The notes under the pieces are model-generated. The model was not told the origin of the DNA and did no database searches. It was given only the letters and a program-made list of their open reading frames with translations. From contig JACWAC010000026.1 of assembly GCA_014874235.1 (NCBI GenBank), positions 1 to 12,183 of the forward strand: a DNA stretch of 12,183 nucleotides, read 5' to 3'. The position numbers were made by a program, and so were the translations under genes. Below, piece after piece: positions 1 through 7,010 of the stretch. The number at the start of each line of letters is the position of its first letter. Positions within the stretch are counted from its first letter, which is position 1. The stretch is from Thermoplasmatales archaeon. Its GTDB lineage: Archaea > Thermoplasmatota > Thermoplasmata > Thermoplasmatales > GCA-001856825.

Positions 1-774
1 CCCCTTCTTTATGAATTCATCAACTCTGTCCCTTTCGATGTACTTGATCGCTACGTTAGCGATTTTTATGTCATACTCCTGACCATCCAACTTTTCTGCC
101 CTCATCTTTCCTTCAAAAGTGGAGAGAAGACTACCTACCGTTCCGTGGGTTATTATGTTCCCCTGATCGATCACCATCACTTCGTTAGAGAGTTCCTGCG
201 CCTCTTACATGTAGTGGGTCGTCAGGATAATCTTCGATGCGAGTCTCTTGATGGCAGACCACACCTCAATTCTGGAGAGGGGATCGAGACCTGTGGTGGG
301 CTCATCTAGGAATATGACTGGCGCCTTTGCTGCAAGTGCCATTGCAACGAAAACCTTTCTCTTCATCCCGCCGGAGAGTGTGTCGGATGGAGCGTTTCTG
401 AAGTCATAAAGTTCCAGTTCGTCCAACGCATCCTTGGCTTCGGCCTTCGCCTGTGACGCTGTGAATCCTCTCGCCATAAGATAGAGTTGCATCTGTTCGA
501 GCGGAGATAGAATTCCAATGAGCTGAGCTTCTTGGGGAATGCTGCTCATTATCTGCCTCACCTTCTTAGTATCCTTTAGGATGTCCAGTCCTTCTATCGT
601 TGCGGTACCGGATGACGGAAACAGCTGGGTGGAAAGAATTCTGATAAGGGTCGTCTTTCCCGCACCGTTTCTTCCTATGACCGTGGTTACCCTTTCCTTC
701 AGAGAAGCGTTGATCCCCTTGAGGGCATAGAGCTTCCTATCGTATCTCTTCGTTACACCGTTAATTTCAATCAT
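1..774 (-). pseudogene. ABC transporter ATP-binding protein, interrupted by in-frame TAA, runs off left edge
   Basis: Nucleotide-binding subunit of an ABC (probably ABC-2/DrrA-like) exporter. Reading from ATG 774, it shows Walker A GRNGAGKT (residues 34-41), a Q-loop Gln at 81, signature LSGGM (133-137), Walker B VIFLDEP (153-159), D-loop GLDP and H-loop His187 in TTHYM. Codon 190 (205-207) is TAA. The same frame then continues without another stop to base 1 with typical family sequence: EAQELSNEVMVIDQGN followed by GTVGSLL. Family members usually read THYMEEA here, so one GAA-to-TAA change explains the break. The five catalytic motifs precede the stop, but the C-terminal part of the core would be lost. 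The start codon directly abuts the stop of the Lrp-like gene, implying one transcript; a permease gene may lie off the left edge. It is either a true nonsense mutation or a sequence error. Confidence 0.85.
205..207 (-). other. In-frame TAA splitting the ABC ATPase gene
   Basis: TTA on the plus strand (TAA when read on the minus strand) replaces the first Glu of the expected THYMEEA after the H-loop. Coding sequence resumes in the same frame on the far side, so this is a point substitution rather than a frameshift. Confidence 0.85.
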
Positions 775-1239
775 CTAAGCTCTTAATTTTACAGAAAATT
801 CTTCCTTGAATATCCCGAGGCTCAGGGTCGTTCCTACAGCCCTGATACCCTTAATTGTTCCCACTTTTTCCACCTCGAAATCCTTCAATTCGCCACTATC
901 TCTTACCTTGATCTTGAGAAGCAGGTCGCTATCACCAGAGGTGTGGTGGACATCCAGAACTTCGTCGAACCTCGATAGTTCCTTTGCAATTCTGTCGAGC
1001 TCTTTTATGTCACTTATGGATACAGTCACGAATGCAGTGAGCTTGTAGTCGAGTTTGTCGTGATCAATTAAAGGGACGATCTTCTTGATAATGTCCCTGT
1101 CCTTCATTCTCTTGACTCTCTGAAACACGGTTGTAGGGGGCGATTTGACCTTTCTCGATATCTCGTTATACCCGACGGTAGCATCGTCTCTCAAAACGTT
1201 GAGGATTCTTATGTCCAGAGAATCGTATTCCCCTTTCAT
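775..1239 (-). CDS. Lrp/AsnC-family transcriptional regulator
   Basis: A 154-residue protein of the usual Lrp/AsnC length. The N-terminal winged HTH (about residues 5-55) carries LDIRILNVLRDDATVGYNEI and the recognition helix PPTTVFQRVKRM. A RAM-type ligand-binding domain follows (about 68-150), with the family-typical HHTSGDSDLLLKIKVRD segment. Such proteins form dimers or octamers and sense amino acids or other small metabolites. Start ATG 1239 is supported by a TATA-like CTAAATA (1260-1266, minus strand) about 24 nt upstream, implying a leaderless mRNA. The stop codon is immediately followed by the ABC ATPase ATG, so it may regulate that transporter; this and the effector are inference. 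It is divergent from the epimerase gene. Confidence 0.9.
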   Translation of the reverse strand: MKGEYDSLDIRILNVLRDDATVGYNEISRKVKSPPTTVFQRVKRMKDRDIIKKIVPLIDHDKLDYKLTAFVTVSISDIKELDRIAKELSRFDEVLDVHHTSGDSDLLLKIKVRDSGELKDFEVEKVGTIKGIRAVGTTLSLGIFKEEFSVKLRA

Positions 1240-1259
1240 TATAGGCGATTTTCAAAAGG

Positions 1260-1268
1260 TATTTAGAA
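1260..1268 (-). promoter_or_regulatory. TATA-like box of the Lrp-family gene
   Basis: CTAAATA on the minus strand (1266-1260) is centred about 24 nt before ATG 1239, the spacing expected for a leaderless archaeal transcript. Confidence 0.45.
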
Positions 1269-1292
1269 ATTGTGTGTGGATACATCAATCGA

Positions 1293-1302
1293 ACATTTAT
1301 TA
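1293..1302 (+). promoter_or_regulatory. TATA-like box of the rpe gene
   Basis: ACATTTATTA lies about 25 nt before 1322-1324 (TTG) and about 33 nt before ATG 1331. The transcript should be leaderless from TTG 1322 or have a leader of a few nt to ATG 1331. Two ATCAATC copies (1284-1290 and 1311-1317) flank the box. Confidence 0.4.
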
Positions 1303-1330
1303 GGATTGTAATCAATCAACGTTGAGGATA

Positions 1331-2005
1331 ATGGCTGAGCTGTCCGCTTCGATACTTGCCGCAGATCTATTGAATCTCGAAAGGGATATTGGAAAGGCGA
1401 TACAATCCGGAGTCAACTGGATTCATCTTGACGTAATGGATGGGCACTTCGTTCCCAACCTAACCATGGGAATTCCCTTCGGAGACGCAATCAAGAAGAA
1501 GTTCAAGGCAAACGTGGAGAGTCACATGATGGTTGAAAATCCTGACATGTACTTAGAGAAATATTGTTCCTTTTCAAAACTGGTAACGATCCACTATGAG
1601 GCCCCTGTTCAGACTAAGAGGGTGCTCAAGGAAATAGAGAATCTTGGGTCTATGCCTGGATTGTCTATAAACCCGAAAACACCCGTTTCTAGTATTGAGA
1701 CACTTTTACCGTCCGTTAAGTACGTCCTTGTCATGACGGTTGAACCTGGATTTTCCGGCCAGAGCTTGATAGAAGATGCGGCTCAGAAGATTCCACTCTT
1801 GTTCGAGTACAGAAAGAGATACAACCTGGACTTCCTCATTGGAGTCGACGGAGGAATAAAGAAGGACAACATTTCTCGCATTTCAGCGCTGGGACCAGAC
1901 ATCATTGTGAGTGCGTCAGCAATCTTCTCAGGTAACGTTGAGGAAAATGTTAAATCCCTAAAAAGTTGTATGAAGGAGAACGGAAATGGACAACGAAATA
2001 GTTGA
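1331..2005 (+). CDS. rpe: Ribulose-phosphate 3-epimerase
   Basis: Interconverts D-ribulose 5-phosphate and D-xylulose 5-phosphate in the non-oxidative pentose phosphate pathway (cytosolic TIM barrel). From ATG 1331 it is 224 residues, normal for the family. Visible motifs: SASILAADLLNLERDI at the N-terminus; HLDVMDGHFVPN (metal/catalytic His32, Asp34, Asp37); ESHMMVENP (His65); the MTVEPGFSGQ phosphate loop (135-144); IGVDGGIKKDN (Asp173); and GPDIIVSASAIF. An in-frame TTG at 1322 would add three residues; ATG is preferred because the protein then begins like its relatives, although GAGG at 1324-1327 is rather close. The 3' end overlaps the next gene by 20 nt, so the two are probably cotranscribed. 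In archaea this enzyme supplies pentoses for nucleotide and aromatic synthesis. Confidence 0.95.
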   Translation: MAELSASILAADLLNLERDIGKAIQSGVNWIHLDVMDGHFVPNLTMGIPFGDAIKKKFKANVESHMMVENPDMYLEKYCSFSKLVTIHYEAPVQTKRVLKEIENLGSMPGLSINPKTPVSSIETLLPSVKYVLVMTVEPGFSGQSLIEDAAQKIPLLFEYRKRYNLDFLIGVDGGIKKDNISRISALGPDIIVSASAIFSGNVEENVKSLKSCMKENGNGQRNS

Positions 2006-2717
2006 GAAGGCAAGAGAGCTCGAAGACAACGGAGATCTGAAAGAGTGCATAAAATACATAGACGATAACATAAACTCGATTCAAGATGTACTCTCTAAGA
2101 CTGACATTCTCAGAATCAAATCCGAATGTTTTCTCTACCAGGAGATACCGAATTCAGAAATGGCAAAACAGTTTGCGGACGAAGCCCTGAAGATATCGTC
2201 AGAAAAGAATGACGATAAGCGGGTGGCGGAAACGAATCTTCTCCTATCACAGATTCTTGTACTTGACGATACAAAGAAGGCAATAGAGTACGGCAGAAAG
2301 GCCCTGGAACTCTACCAGAAGATCAACGACAAGGGCGAATACATATACTCGATGATTTCGTTGGCAACAATCCTCGAGGACTTCAATGAAGCCTCATCAC
2401 TCTTCGAGAAATCCATGCAGGAAGCAACCGATGCGAACAATCTTGATATGCTCGCACAAGCCGCAGTCAACTATGCCTATCTTTTAGTTGAGCAGAAGGG
2501 AGGCGACGCGCCGCTTAACACACTCGACAAGGTTATAAAAAAGATTCTCGCTGAAGGTGCCAAACTGAAGCGGAAGGAAGAGAGGATAAGAGCGGTGACA
2601 AATTATTCAGAAATTTTCGATGCCGCTTCTGATATAGCCATGGAACTCGACCAGTACGACCTCGCCACAAAGTACGCTGGATATCTGAACAAGGACCCGC
2701 AAGAATTCGTGAAATGA
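1986..2717 (+). CDS. TPR-like alpha-helical repeat protein
   Basis: A 243-residue, strongly helical and charged protein without signal peptide or membrane segment, so probably cytosolic. Degenerate tetratricopeptide-type helix pairs are visible at about 58-75 (MAKQFADEALKIS), 80-115 (AETNLLLSQILVLDDTKKAIEYGRKALELYQKI), 118-150 and 155-190. TPR arrays act as protein-protein scaffolds; no partner can be named. Start ATG 1986 is fixed by a Shine-Dalgarno GGAG at 1975-1978, 7 nt upstream and inside the end of rpe; the 20-nt overlap indicates coupled translation. Its TGA stop (2715-2717) directly touches the TGA of the convergent gene. Function unknown. Confidence 0.8.
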   Translation: MDNEIVEKARELEDNGDLKECIKYIDDNINSIQDVLSKTDILRIKSECFLYQEIPNSEMAKQFADEALKISSEKNDDKRVAETNLLLSQILVLDDTKKAIEYGRKALELYQKINDKGEYIYSMISLATILEDFNEASSLFEKSMQEATDANNLDMLAQAAVNYAYLLVEQKGGDAPLNTLDKVIKKILAEGAKLKRKEERIRAVTNYSEIFDAASDIAMELDQYDLATKYAGYLNKDPQEFVK

Positions 2718-3170
2718 TCAGTTTTCAGTAAGAAATCTTCCCACATCGATTCCGTTCAATCTAGCTACCACCAGTGCAGCAACCTTGGTGCTCAAGAATG
2801 GATTCTTTTCTCTCATCTTGTTTATTTCCGAAATCACGTCCCTCTTGTTCATGGTTGTCTGTTCGGTGATGAGCGCAATAACGGTCTCGGTTGTGTCCTC
2901 CCCATCCCTCTCGTTCTTTATTGCATCAAAGTTGGGTTTGTAATCAAGACTCAGTTCTATTCCGTTGATCGAACAGGTTATAGCGTAGCCTGACTCGGTC
3001 TGTTTCAGACACCTGATTTCAACAGCGATCTTCAAAAATTCCTTGACCTGGTCCGGTGTTAGGTATCTCGTTTTTATTGATAGCGTCGTGAGTATCTCGG
3101 TCTCTGTGAACTCGTATTTCCCCGTTGTCTTCTTAAGGTAGAGCAGTAGTTTCCTTATCTCTTCTACCAT
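2718..3170 (-). CDS. DUF2240-like archaeal protein
   Basis: A 150-residue protein starting MVEEIRKLLL. ATG 3170 is chosen over an upstream TTG (3182) because a perfect GGAGG lies 5 nt before it. The N-terminal half (about 8-70) reads as a winged-helix-like domain, with TETEILTTLSIKTRYLTPDQ then VKEFLKIAVEIRCLKQ. This matches my memory of the archaeal uncharacterised family DUF2240; family assignment is from memory and moderate. The C-terminal third is helical (TTMNKRDVISEINKMREKN). It is last in a tight minus-strand operon and overlaps the preceding gene by 38 nt. Its stop codon abuts that of the convergent TPR-like gene. Function unknown; a nucleic-acid or regulatory role is only a guess. 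Confidence 0.75.
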   Translation of the reverse strand: MVEEIRKLLLYLKKTTGKYEFTETEILTTLSIKTRYLTPDQVKEFLKIAVEIRCLKQTESGYAITCSINGIELSLDYKPNFDAIKNERDGEDTTETVIALITEQTTMNKRDVISEINKMREKNPFLSTKVAALVVARLNGIDVGRFLTEN

Positions 3171-3627
3171 TGAAACCTCCAATCGGAATCACGATGCTGC
3201 ATCTATCACAACTCAGTTTGGTAGTAAATTCGACTACGTTGTCGTCGAATATGAGTGAGTCGGAATATATCCGGCTCCCCCCATTTGCAATGAAGAAATC
3301 TGCAATATCCCTGATGCTCCTGACATAAAGTATAAGAGAGTCCGTATAAAAGAGGGCTCTCTTCATCCTCTCCCTGTCAATGGATTCGCTGATTGTGACC
3401 ATTGTTGCGCCTCCCGTAATTGAATCAGCAATGTCATCCACCTGGGAAACTTCGGCATCCAGATAGAGTTCGTATATTCCCGACAGATCATCGTAAATTT
3501 TGAAGTTCAGTTCCCTCCCATTCTTGTAGTCCTCGTCTATGAGCCAAAGAGGACCTGATTCATAACTGTTGAGTTCTTCAGCTTCCAAAATCTTCTTCTT
3601 CCTGAGAGTGACAGAGGGGATTATCAT
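3133..3627 (-). CDS. Conserved hypothetical protein, possibly HisA-like
   Basis: A 164-residue soluble protein starting MIIPSVTLRKKKILEAEEL, which resembles the first strand of HisA/HisF TIM barrels (MIIPxIDLxxGKVV). Later segments such as ELYLDAEVSQVDDIADSITGGATMV are compatible with beta-alpha units. It is well short of a full barrel (about 240 residues) and I do not see the catalytic Asp residues of HisA, so an isomerase role is not supported. A C-x2-C pair (Cys140, Cys143) is present. Its ATG overlaps the upstream transglutaminase-like stop (ATGA, 3624-3627), showing translational coupling, and its end overlaps the DUF2240-like gene. Function unknown. Confidence 0.7.
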   Translation of the reverse strand: MIIPSVTLRKKKILEAEELNSYESGPLWLIDEDYKNGRELNFKIYDDLSGIYELYLDAEVSQVDDIADSITGGATMVTISESIDRERMKRALFYTDSLILYVRSIRDIADFFIANGGSRIYSDSLIFDDNVVEFTTKLSCDRCSIVIPIGGFNGRRDKETTALP

Positions 3628-4724
3628 GCTCGTTCTTTAGATGTGTTAGCCATGATGAGATTAAAAATATTGTCTTGCGTCAAGGCAATCTGTCCTGATT
3701 GGGTGAAGGAGTGAATATAGTCGTTTTCCCCGTACGATAACTGAATTCCCTGTGACGCAATCAGCTCTTCGTGATAGGCGACCATCTCTGTTGAGTTGCC
3801 GTTATCCGTCCACTCGATGATCGAATAGGGGTACTTTACAAGAAATCCCCTACCAAGATCCTTTCCGCCTACCTCAACGGTCAGATCAATATTCACAAAA
3901 GTGCCGGTTCCGTTGGAATTCGGAACGTACGTCTGTACCCAGGCGTGTTCGCCCAGACTTGCCTGACCGTTCGGTTCCTGAATCAATAGACCGTACTGGG
4001 TCCAGGAAGGGATCCCGATGCTTCTGCTCATGGACTCAAAGAGGTAAGATAGCTCTTCACAGTCGCCAAGTCTAGCCTGATAGACCTGCTGTGCGGATAA
4101 GGGAACGTTTCCTATGTTGTAGGATATATTGTAGCGATAATTCTGGACGATGTAGTTGTAAATGGCTCTGAGTTTGCCCGCAACCGTAGACTGGTTCTGA
4201 GTCAGGTTTAGAGCCAAGCTTCTGAAGAACGACGGGTTTATCACTTCGAGAGACGTTCCAGACGAGTTGAAGTATTCCGAATGGTCATATTCGGTCTTCA
4301 GACTGGACGGAATCTGGGAAGGAAGCCCGGTAGAATTTTCCAGATTTTGCCAGCTCTTTCCCTGGCTGCTAATATTGTACGTTACATTGAAATACGAATT
4401 TCCAGAACTTACCTGAACCTTCCAGTATGTCCTCCCTTGGGAAGAAACGGATGAATAGTTAATCGCAGGGGAGTGGGAAACCGACAGGGCGCTCTGCTGG
4501 AGGGAGTTGGAAACGGTCGGAGTAAGGTAGAAGGTGAGTGCTTCATTTGAAGCAAAGGTGAAGTTTCTTGAGAAATTGGTGGATAATTTAGAGTCGATAA
4601 AATAGCCAGTCGTTGTAGTGGTGACGCCGCTCAAAAGGTTGGTGTCTTCAACCACGTAGTAGGCAGCAGTTGCAACTATAATGATGATTATCAAGGCTGC
4701 TATTCCTTTTATCACTGCCCCCAT
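3624..4724 (-). CDS. Membrane-anchored extracellular transglutaminase-like (papain-fold) protein
   Basis: 366 residues. An uncleaved N-terminal membrane anchor is likely at about 5-25 (IKGIAALIIIIIVATAAYYV), with the rest outside the cell. Around ten N-x-S/T sequons (for example N54, N89, N113, N117, N130, N153, N173, N199, N310) fit an N-glycosylated surface protein. A transglutaminase-like core spans about 180-285: a helical lead-in, then GDCEELSYLFESMSRSIGIP with the likely nucleophile Cys222, GEHAWVQTYV with His260, and VNIDLT with Asp280, the standard Cys-His-Asp triad. Such domains act as proteases, amidases or cross-linkers; the substrate is unknown. The ATG directly abuts the upstream membrane-protein stop and its own stop overlaps the next ATG, so it is in the middle of an operon. 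The partner membrane protein may be functionally linked (inference). Confidence 0.88.
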   Translation of the reverse strand: MGAVIKGIAALIIIIIVATAAYYVVEDTNLLSGVTTTTTGYFIDSKLSTNFSRNFTFASNEALTFYLTPTVSNSLQQSALSVSHSPAINYSSVSSQGRTYWKVQVSSGNSYFNVTYNISSQGKSWQNLENSTGLPSQIPSSLKTEYDHSEYFNSSGTSLEVINPSFFRSLALNLTQNQSTVAGKLRAIYNYIVQNYRYNISYNIGNVPLSAQQVYQARLGDCEELSYLFESMSRSIGIPSWTQYGLLIQEPNGQASLGEHAWVQTYVPNSNGTGTFVNIDLTVEVGGKDLGRGFLVKYPYSIIEWTDNGNSTEMVAYHEELIASQGIQLSYGENDYIHSFTQSGQIALTQDNIFNLIMANTSKERA

Positions 4725-5372
4725 TTAGTTTGACCCGAGTCTCACATGAAAAAATTTTGTATATAACAGTATCGCCACTGCGATTTCTGGAACTATTGCG
4801 ATCATGGCATAGTAACTTTCTGAGGTGCCCGTATAGAGGTATTCGATGAAGATTGAAGACGAAAAAAACATCTGAACGAGGAATGCAAGAAAGAAGTGGA
4901 GTCTGGCACTCTGTTTGGATACGCCGATTGACAGTAGCCCGCTGGACATTATGTTGGTCAGGAAAGCAAAGAGTGTTATTAGTCCAACGAAGAGGTAGTT
5001 CAGGATAGAAGCACTCGTGACGAGCGCTATTGCGAATGAAACAGGAAATGCGAACCCCCCTCCCAGCGAGGAAGACAGTTGTATCAGATCGTTTCTCGTC
5101 TTGTACTTCCCTGTTATTATGGAAAGTTGTTCTCCCGCGGATAGGAGGGGAAGGAAGAGCATTACGGAGAAGAACATGAGATCGATGTACTGGACTAGCG
5201 CAAGAAAAGAGTACAGAAACATGACGATGTATATGATCCCCAGGAGTAAACCGAAGAGAAGAAATCTGGCGAATAACGATTCATCTACCACCTTGTCTAT
5301 CCTGTTCCAGTTGAGGTAAAACAGGGGAGTGAAAACGGCTAATGGAATCAGTATCGCAGGATAGAAATTCAT
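4725..5372 (-). CDS. Polytopic membrane protein of unknown function
   Basis: A 215-residue, very hydrophobic protein with about six to seven predicted membrane segments: near 4-20, 36-59, 63-80, 104-124, 126-145, 158-180 and 187-207. Cytosolic or external loops are short and charged (NWNRIDKVVDES, GKYKTRNDL). No transporter signature is recognised. It is the first gene of the minus-strand operon with the transglutaminase-like protein, which begins at the next base. ATG 5372 has no clear ribosome-binding site, suggesting a leaderless mRNA from the AT-rich divergent region 5373-5416 shared with PTH2. Confidence 0.8.
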   Translation of the reverse strand: MNFYPAILIPLAVFTPLFYLNWNRIDKVVDESLFARFLLFGLLLGIIYIVMFLYSFLALVQYIDLMFFSVMLFLPLLSAGEQLSIITGKYKTRNDLIQLSSSLGGGFAFPVSFAIALVTSASILNYLFVGLITLFAFLTNIMSSGLLSIGVSKQSARLHFFLAFLVQMFFSSSIFIEYLYTGTSESYYAMIAIVPEIAVAILLYTKFFHVRLGSN

Positions 5373-5422
5373 TCTTCGAGGTGATAAAATAAATACTAAT
5401 TATAATTTCTGACATAGTGAAG
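5373..5422. promoter_or_regulatory. Divergent promoter region, membrane-protein operon and PTH2
   Basis: A 44-50 nt AT-rich gap (AATAAATACTAATTATAATT core at 5387-5406) must hold both promoters. AAATAAATAC (5387-5396) is about 25 nt before GTG 5417 on the plus strand, and the same stretch serves as an AT-rich box upstream of ATG 5372 on the minus strand. Neither gene has a convincing Shine-Dalgarno site, consistent with leaderless messages. Confidence 0.4.
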
Positions 5423-5752
5423 ATGGCCATAGCAGTCAGAAAAGATCTCACCATGGGCAAGGGGAAGATAGCGGCCCAAGTCGCTCACGCAGCGGTAGAG
5501 TGTTCCATGAACAGTTCAAAGGAGAGAAGCAAGTGGGTTTCTGAAGGACAGAAAAAAATTGTTGTCTGGGTCAAAGACGAGAAGGAACTCCAAGATCTCA
5601 TCAACAAGGCAAGGTCGACCGGAGTGCACTGTTGCCCCATAAGGGATGCAGGGCTGACACAGCTTGAGCCAGACACCCTGACGTGTTCTGGGTTCGGTCC
5701 GGATGAAGATTCGGTGATAGATTCCATAACCGGTGGATTCAAGCTGGTCTAA
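5417..5752 (+). CDS. pth2: Peptidyl-tRNA hydrolase, archaeal/eukaryotic PTH2 type
   Basis: Cleaves the ester bond of peptidyl-tRNAs released prematurely from ribosomes, recycling tRNA in the cytosol. At 111 residues it matches archaeal Pth2 proteins. The N-terminal block MAIAVRKDLTMGKGKIAAQVAHAA is the family hallmark, with the basic GKGK loop; RDAGLTQLEPDTLTCSGFGP and the C-terminal SITGGFKL are also conserved, and the Asp of RDAG lies in the catalytic region. Start is GTG 5417 (adds Val-Lys, like some Thermoplasma relatives) or ATG 5423; GTG fits the TATA spacing. Single-gene transcript, divergent from the membrane-protein operon. Confidence 0.95.
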   Translation: MKMAIAVRKDLTMGKGKIAAQVAHAAVECSMNSSKERSKWVSEGQKKIVVWVKDEKELQDLINKARSTGVHCCPIRDAGLTQLEPDTLTCSGFGPDEDSVIDSITGGFKLV

Positions 5753-5772
5753 TATTCCAAAACGTAGTTAAC

Positions 5773-5780
5773 CTTATATC
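5773..5780 (+). promoter_or_regulatory. TATA box for the small membrane-protein gene
   Basis: CTTATATC is centred about 25 nt before GTG 5801. That places transcription initiation at or next to the GTG, a leaderless start. Confidence 0.5.
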
Positions 5781-5800
5781 GACCGTCCGAGTCAATAGCT

Positions 5801-6187
5801 GTGGTCGACCAACCAGGGAATTCGGGGATGAACAACTCCTTTTTTGACGCTCCAGAAAAGTCAACGATAAAGGATATGCTGACTATTGCCTGGGTCCTGG
5901 CACTAATCGTCGGGATAATTCTTCTGATCACTGGGCTGATATCCTTTGGCATAACTGCCATTTTCGGTGTTGTCGATATTGTCGTATTTTACGAATGCAG
6001 GGAAATCATAAGACTAACCGAACAGAGGAAACTAGCTGCAGCAAAGGAGAAGACCCTTATCTGGATGGTTGTAGGGCTGATCTTTGGATTTGTCATAGTG
6101 GGGCTCTTCATGGTGATAGCCTACATAAAATTCGATGATCTTATAAGGGTATACCAAAATGCGGTCAAACAGCAACAATCCCAGTAG
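5801..6187 (+). CDS. Small membrane protein, three predicted TM helices
   Basis: A 128-residue protein with a polar N-terminus, hydrophobic stretches at about 27-48 and 50-65 and a third at about 86-109, and a glutamine-rich tail (KQQQSQ). A charged helical loop (ECREIIRLTEQRKLAAAKEK) separates the second and third helices. I do not recognise a family. GTG 5801 is chosen because the TATA box lies about 25 nt upstream; ATG 5828 would remove nine residues and has only a poor ribosome site. Its TAG stop abuts the CTA (TAG on the other strand) of the convergent NAD synthetase gene. Confidence 0.7.
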   Translation: MVDQPGNSGMNNSFFDAPEKSTIKDMLTIAWVLALIVGIILLITGLISFGITAIFGVVDIVVFYECREIIRLTEQRKLAAAKEKTLIWMVVGLIFGFVIVGLFMVIAYIKFDDLIRVYQNAVKQQQSQ

Positions 6188-6949
6188 CTATTCCATCCAA
6201 TCCGTCCCAACTGACCTGAAACTCACCTTGGGAATGTAGAGATTCACCCTCTTGTGAGCATTGTTCTGGACCAGAGCATAGATTCTCTCGATTTCCTTAG
6301 GAGTGCAACCGGTGTCTTTGCACTGATCCGGAATCTTCAGGTATTCAAGACACTCAAGAATTTTGTCCAGCTTTTCATAAGAAATTCCCAGTTCTTTCTC
6401 ATCTGACTGCCCTTCCCACAAGTCGGCACTGGGCACCTTTTTCAGGAGCCATTCTGGAAAGTTGTATCTCCTTGCAATCTCGTAGACCTGAGTCTTGTAC
6501 AAATCACCAAGTGGCTGAAAGTCAGATCCTCCGTCCCCATATTTCGTGAAATACCCCGTGAGGAGTTCACTCTTGTTTGAGGTCCCTGCAACTAGGCCCC
6601 CATATTCATTTGCCTTTGCATAAAGTAAAATCATTCTCAATCTGGCCTTGACGTTACCAACGACCTTTTCGTCCTTTGAAAACTTGTTGAAAAACGAAAG
6701 GGATCCGTTCATCTCCACTCTCTCGCATGGGAGCTTGAGAAATTCAGAAACCCGCTTGACATCATTACTCTCTTTACCAAACGGAAGGGAGTAAAGGTGT
6801 ATTTTCTCCTTGTTGATATTCTTCTTGAGAATGTACGCAACAAGTGCCGAATCTATCCCCCCAGATATTCCCAGGATAACGTCTTTGTTCCCAACAAACT
6901 CCTTCGTGAAAACGTCAAGAACTTCAGTTGTGCCCTCAAGAAGCTCCAT
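6188..6949 (-). CDS. nadE: NH3-dependent NAD+ synthetase
   Basis: Amidates deamido-NAD+ to NAD+ using ATP and ammonia, the last step of NAD synthesis. From ATG 6949 it is 253 residues, typical of the stand-alone archaeal/bacterial form, with no glutaminase domain. Visible: the PP-loop SGGIDS (29-34); LPFGKE; the substrate region GTSNKSELLTGYFTKYGDGGSDFQPLGDLYKTQVYEIAR; PSADLWEGQSDEKELGISYEKLD. The frame stays open to 7051, but that part is antisense to the tRNA gene and does not look like protein. ATG 6949 sits about 26 nt after a TATA-like box on the minus strand, implying a leaderless message. Confidence 0.95.
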   Translation of the reverse strand: MELLEGTTEVLDVFTKEFVGNKDVILGISGGIDSALVAYILKKNINKEKIHLYSLPFGKESNDVKRVSEFLKLPCERVEMNGSLSFFNKFSKDEKVVGNVKARLRMILLYAKANEYGGLVAGTSNKSELLTGYFTKYGDGGSDFQPLGDLYKTQVYEIARRYNFPEWLLKKVPSADLWEGQSDEKELGISYEKLDKILECLEYLKIPDQCKDTGCTPKEIERIYALVQNNAHKRVNLYIPKVSFRSVGTDWME

Positions 6950-6966
6950 TGAGGTTGGAAACGTGG

Positions 6967-6981
6967 AAATAATAATAAACC
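6967..6981. promoter_or_regulatory. Shared TATA-like element for nadE and tRNA-Ser
   Basis: AATAATAATAAAC (minus strand GTTTATTATTATT) is centred near 6975, about 26 nt before nadE ATG 6949 on the minus strand and about 36 nt before the tRNA 5' end on the plus strand. It could drive both, with a roughly 10-nt tRNA leader. Confidence 0.4.
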
Positions 6982-7010
6982 TTGTGGATTTGAGGTTGAG
7001 GTGGAAAATG

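Noticed and set aside
3171..3182. TTG start adding four residues to the DUF2240-like protein
   Set aside because: A perfect GGAGG lies 5 nt before ATG 3170, inside the proposed extension.
5017..5319. 100-residue plus-strand frame inside the membrane-protein gene
   Set aside because: Antisense shadow of a hydrophobic gene, no ribosome site and no recognisable motif.
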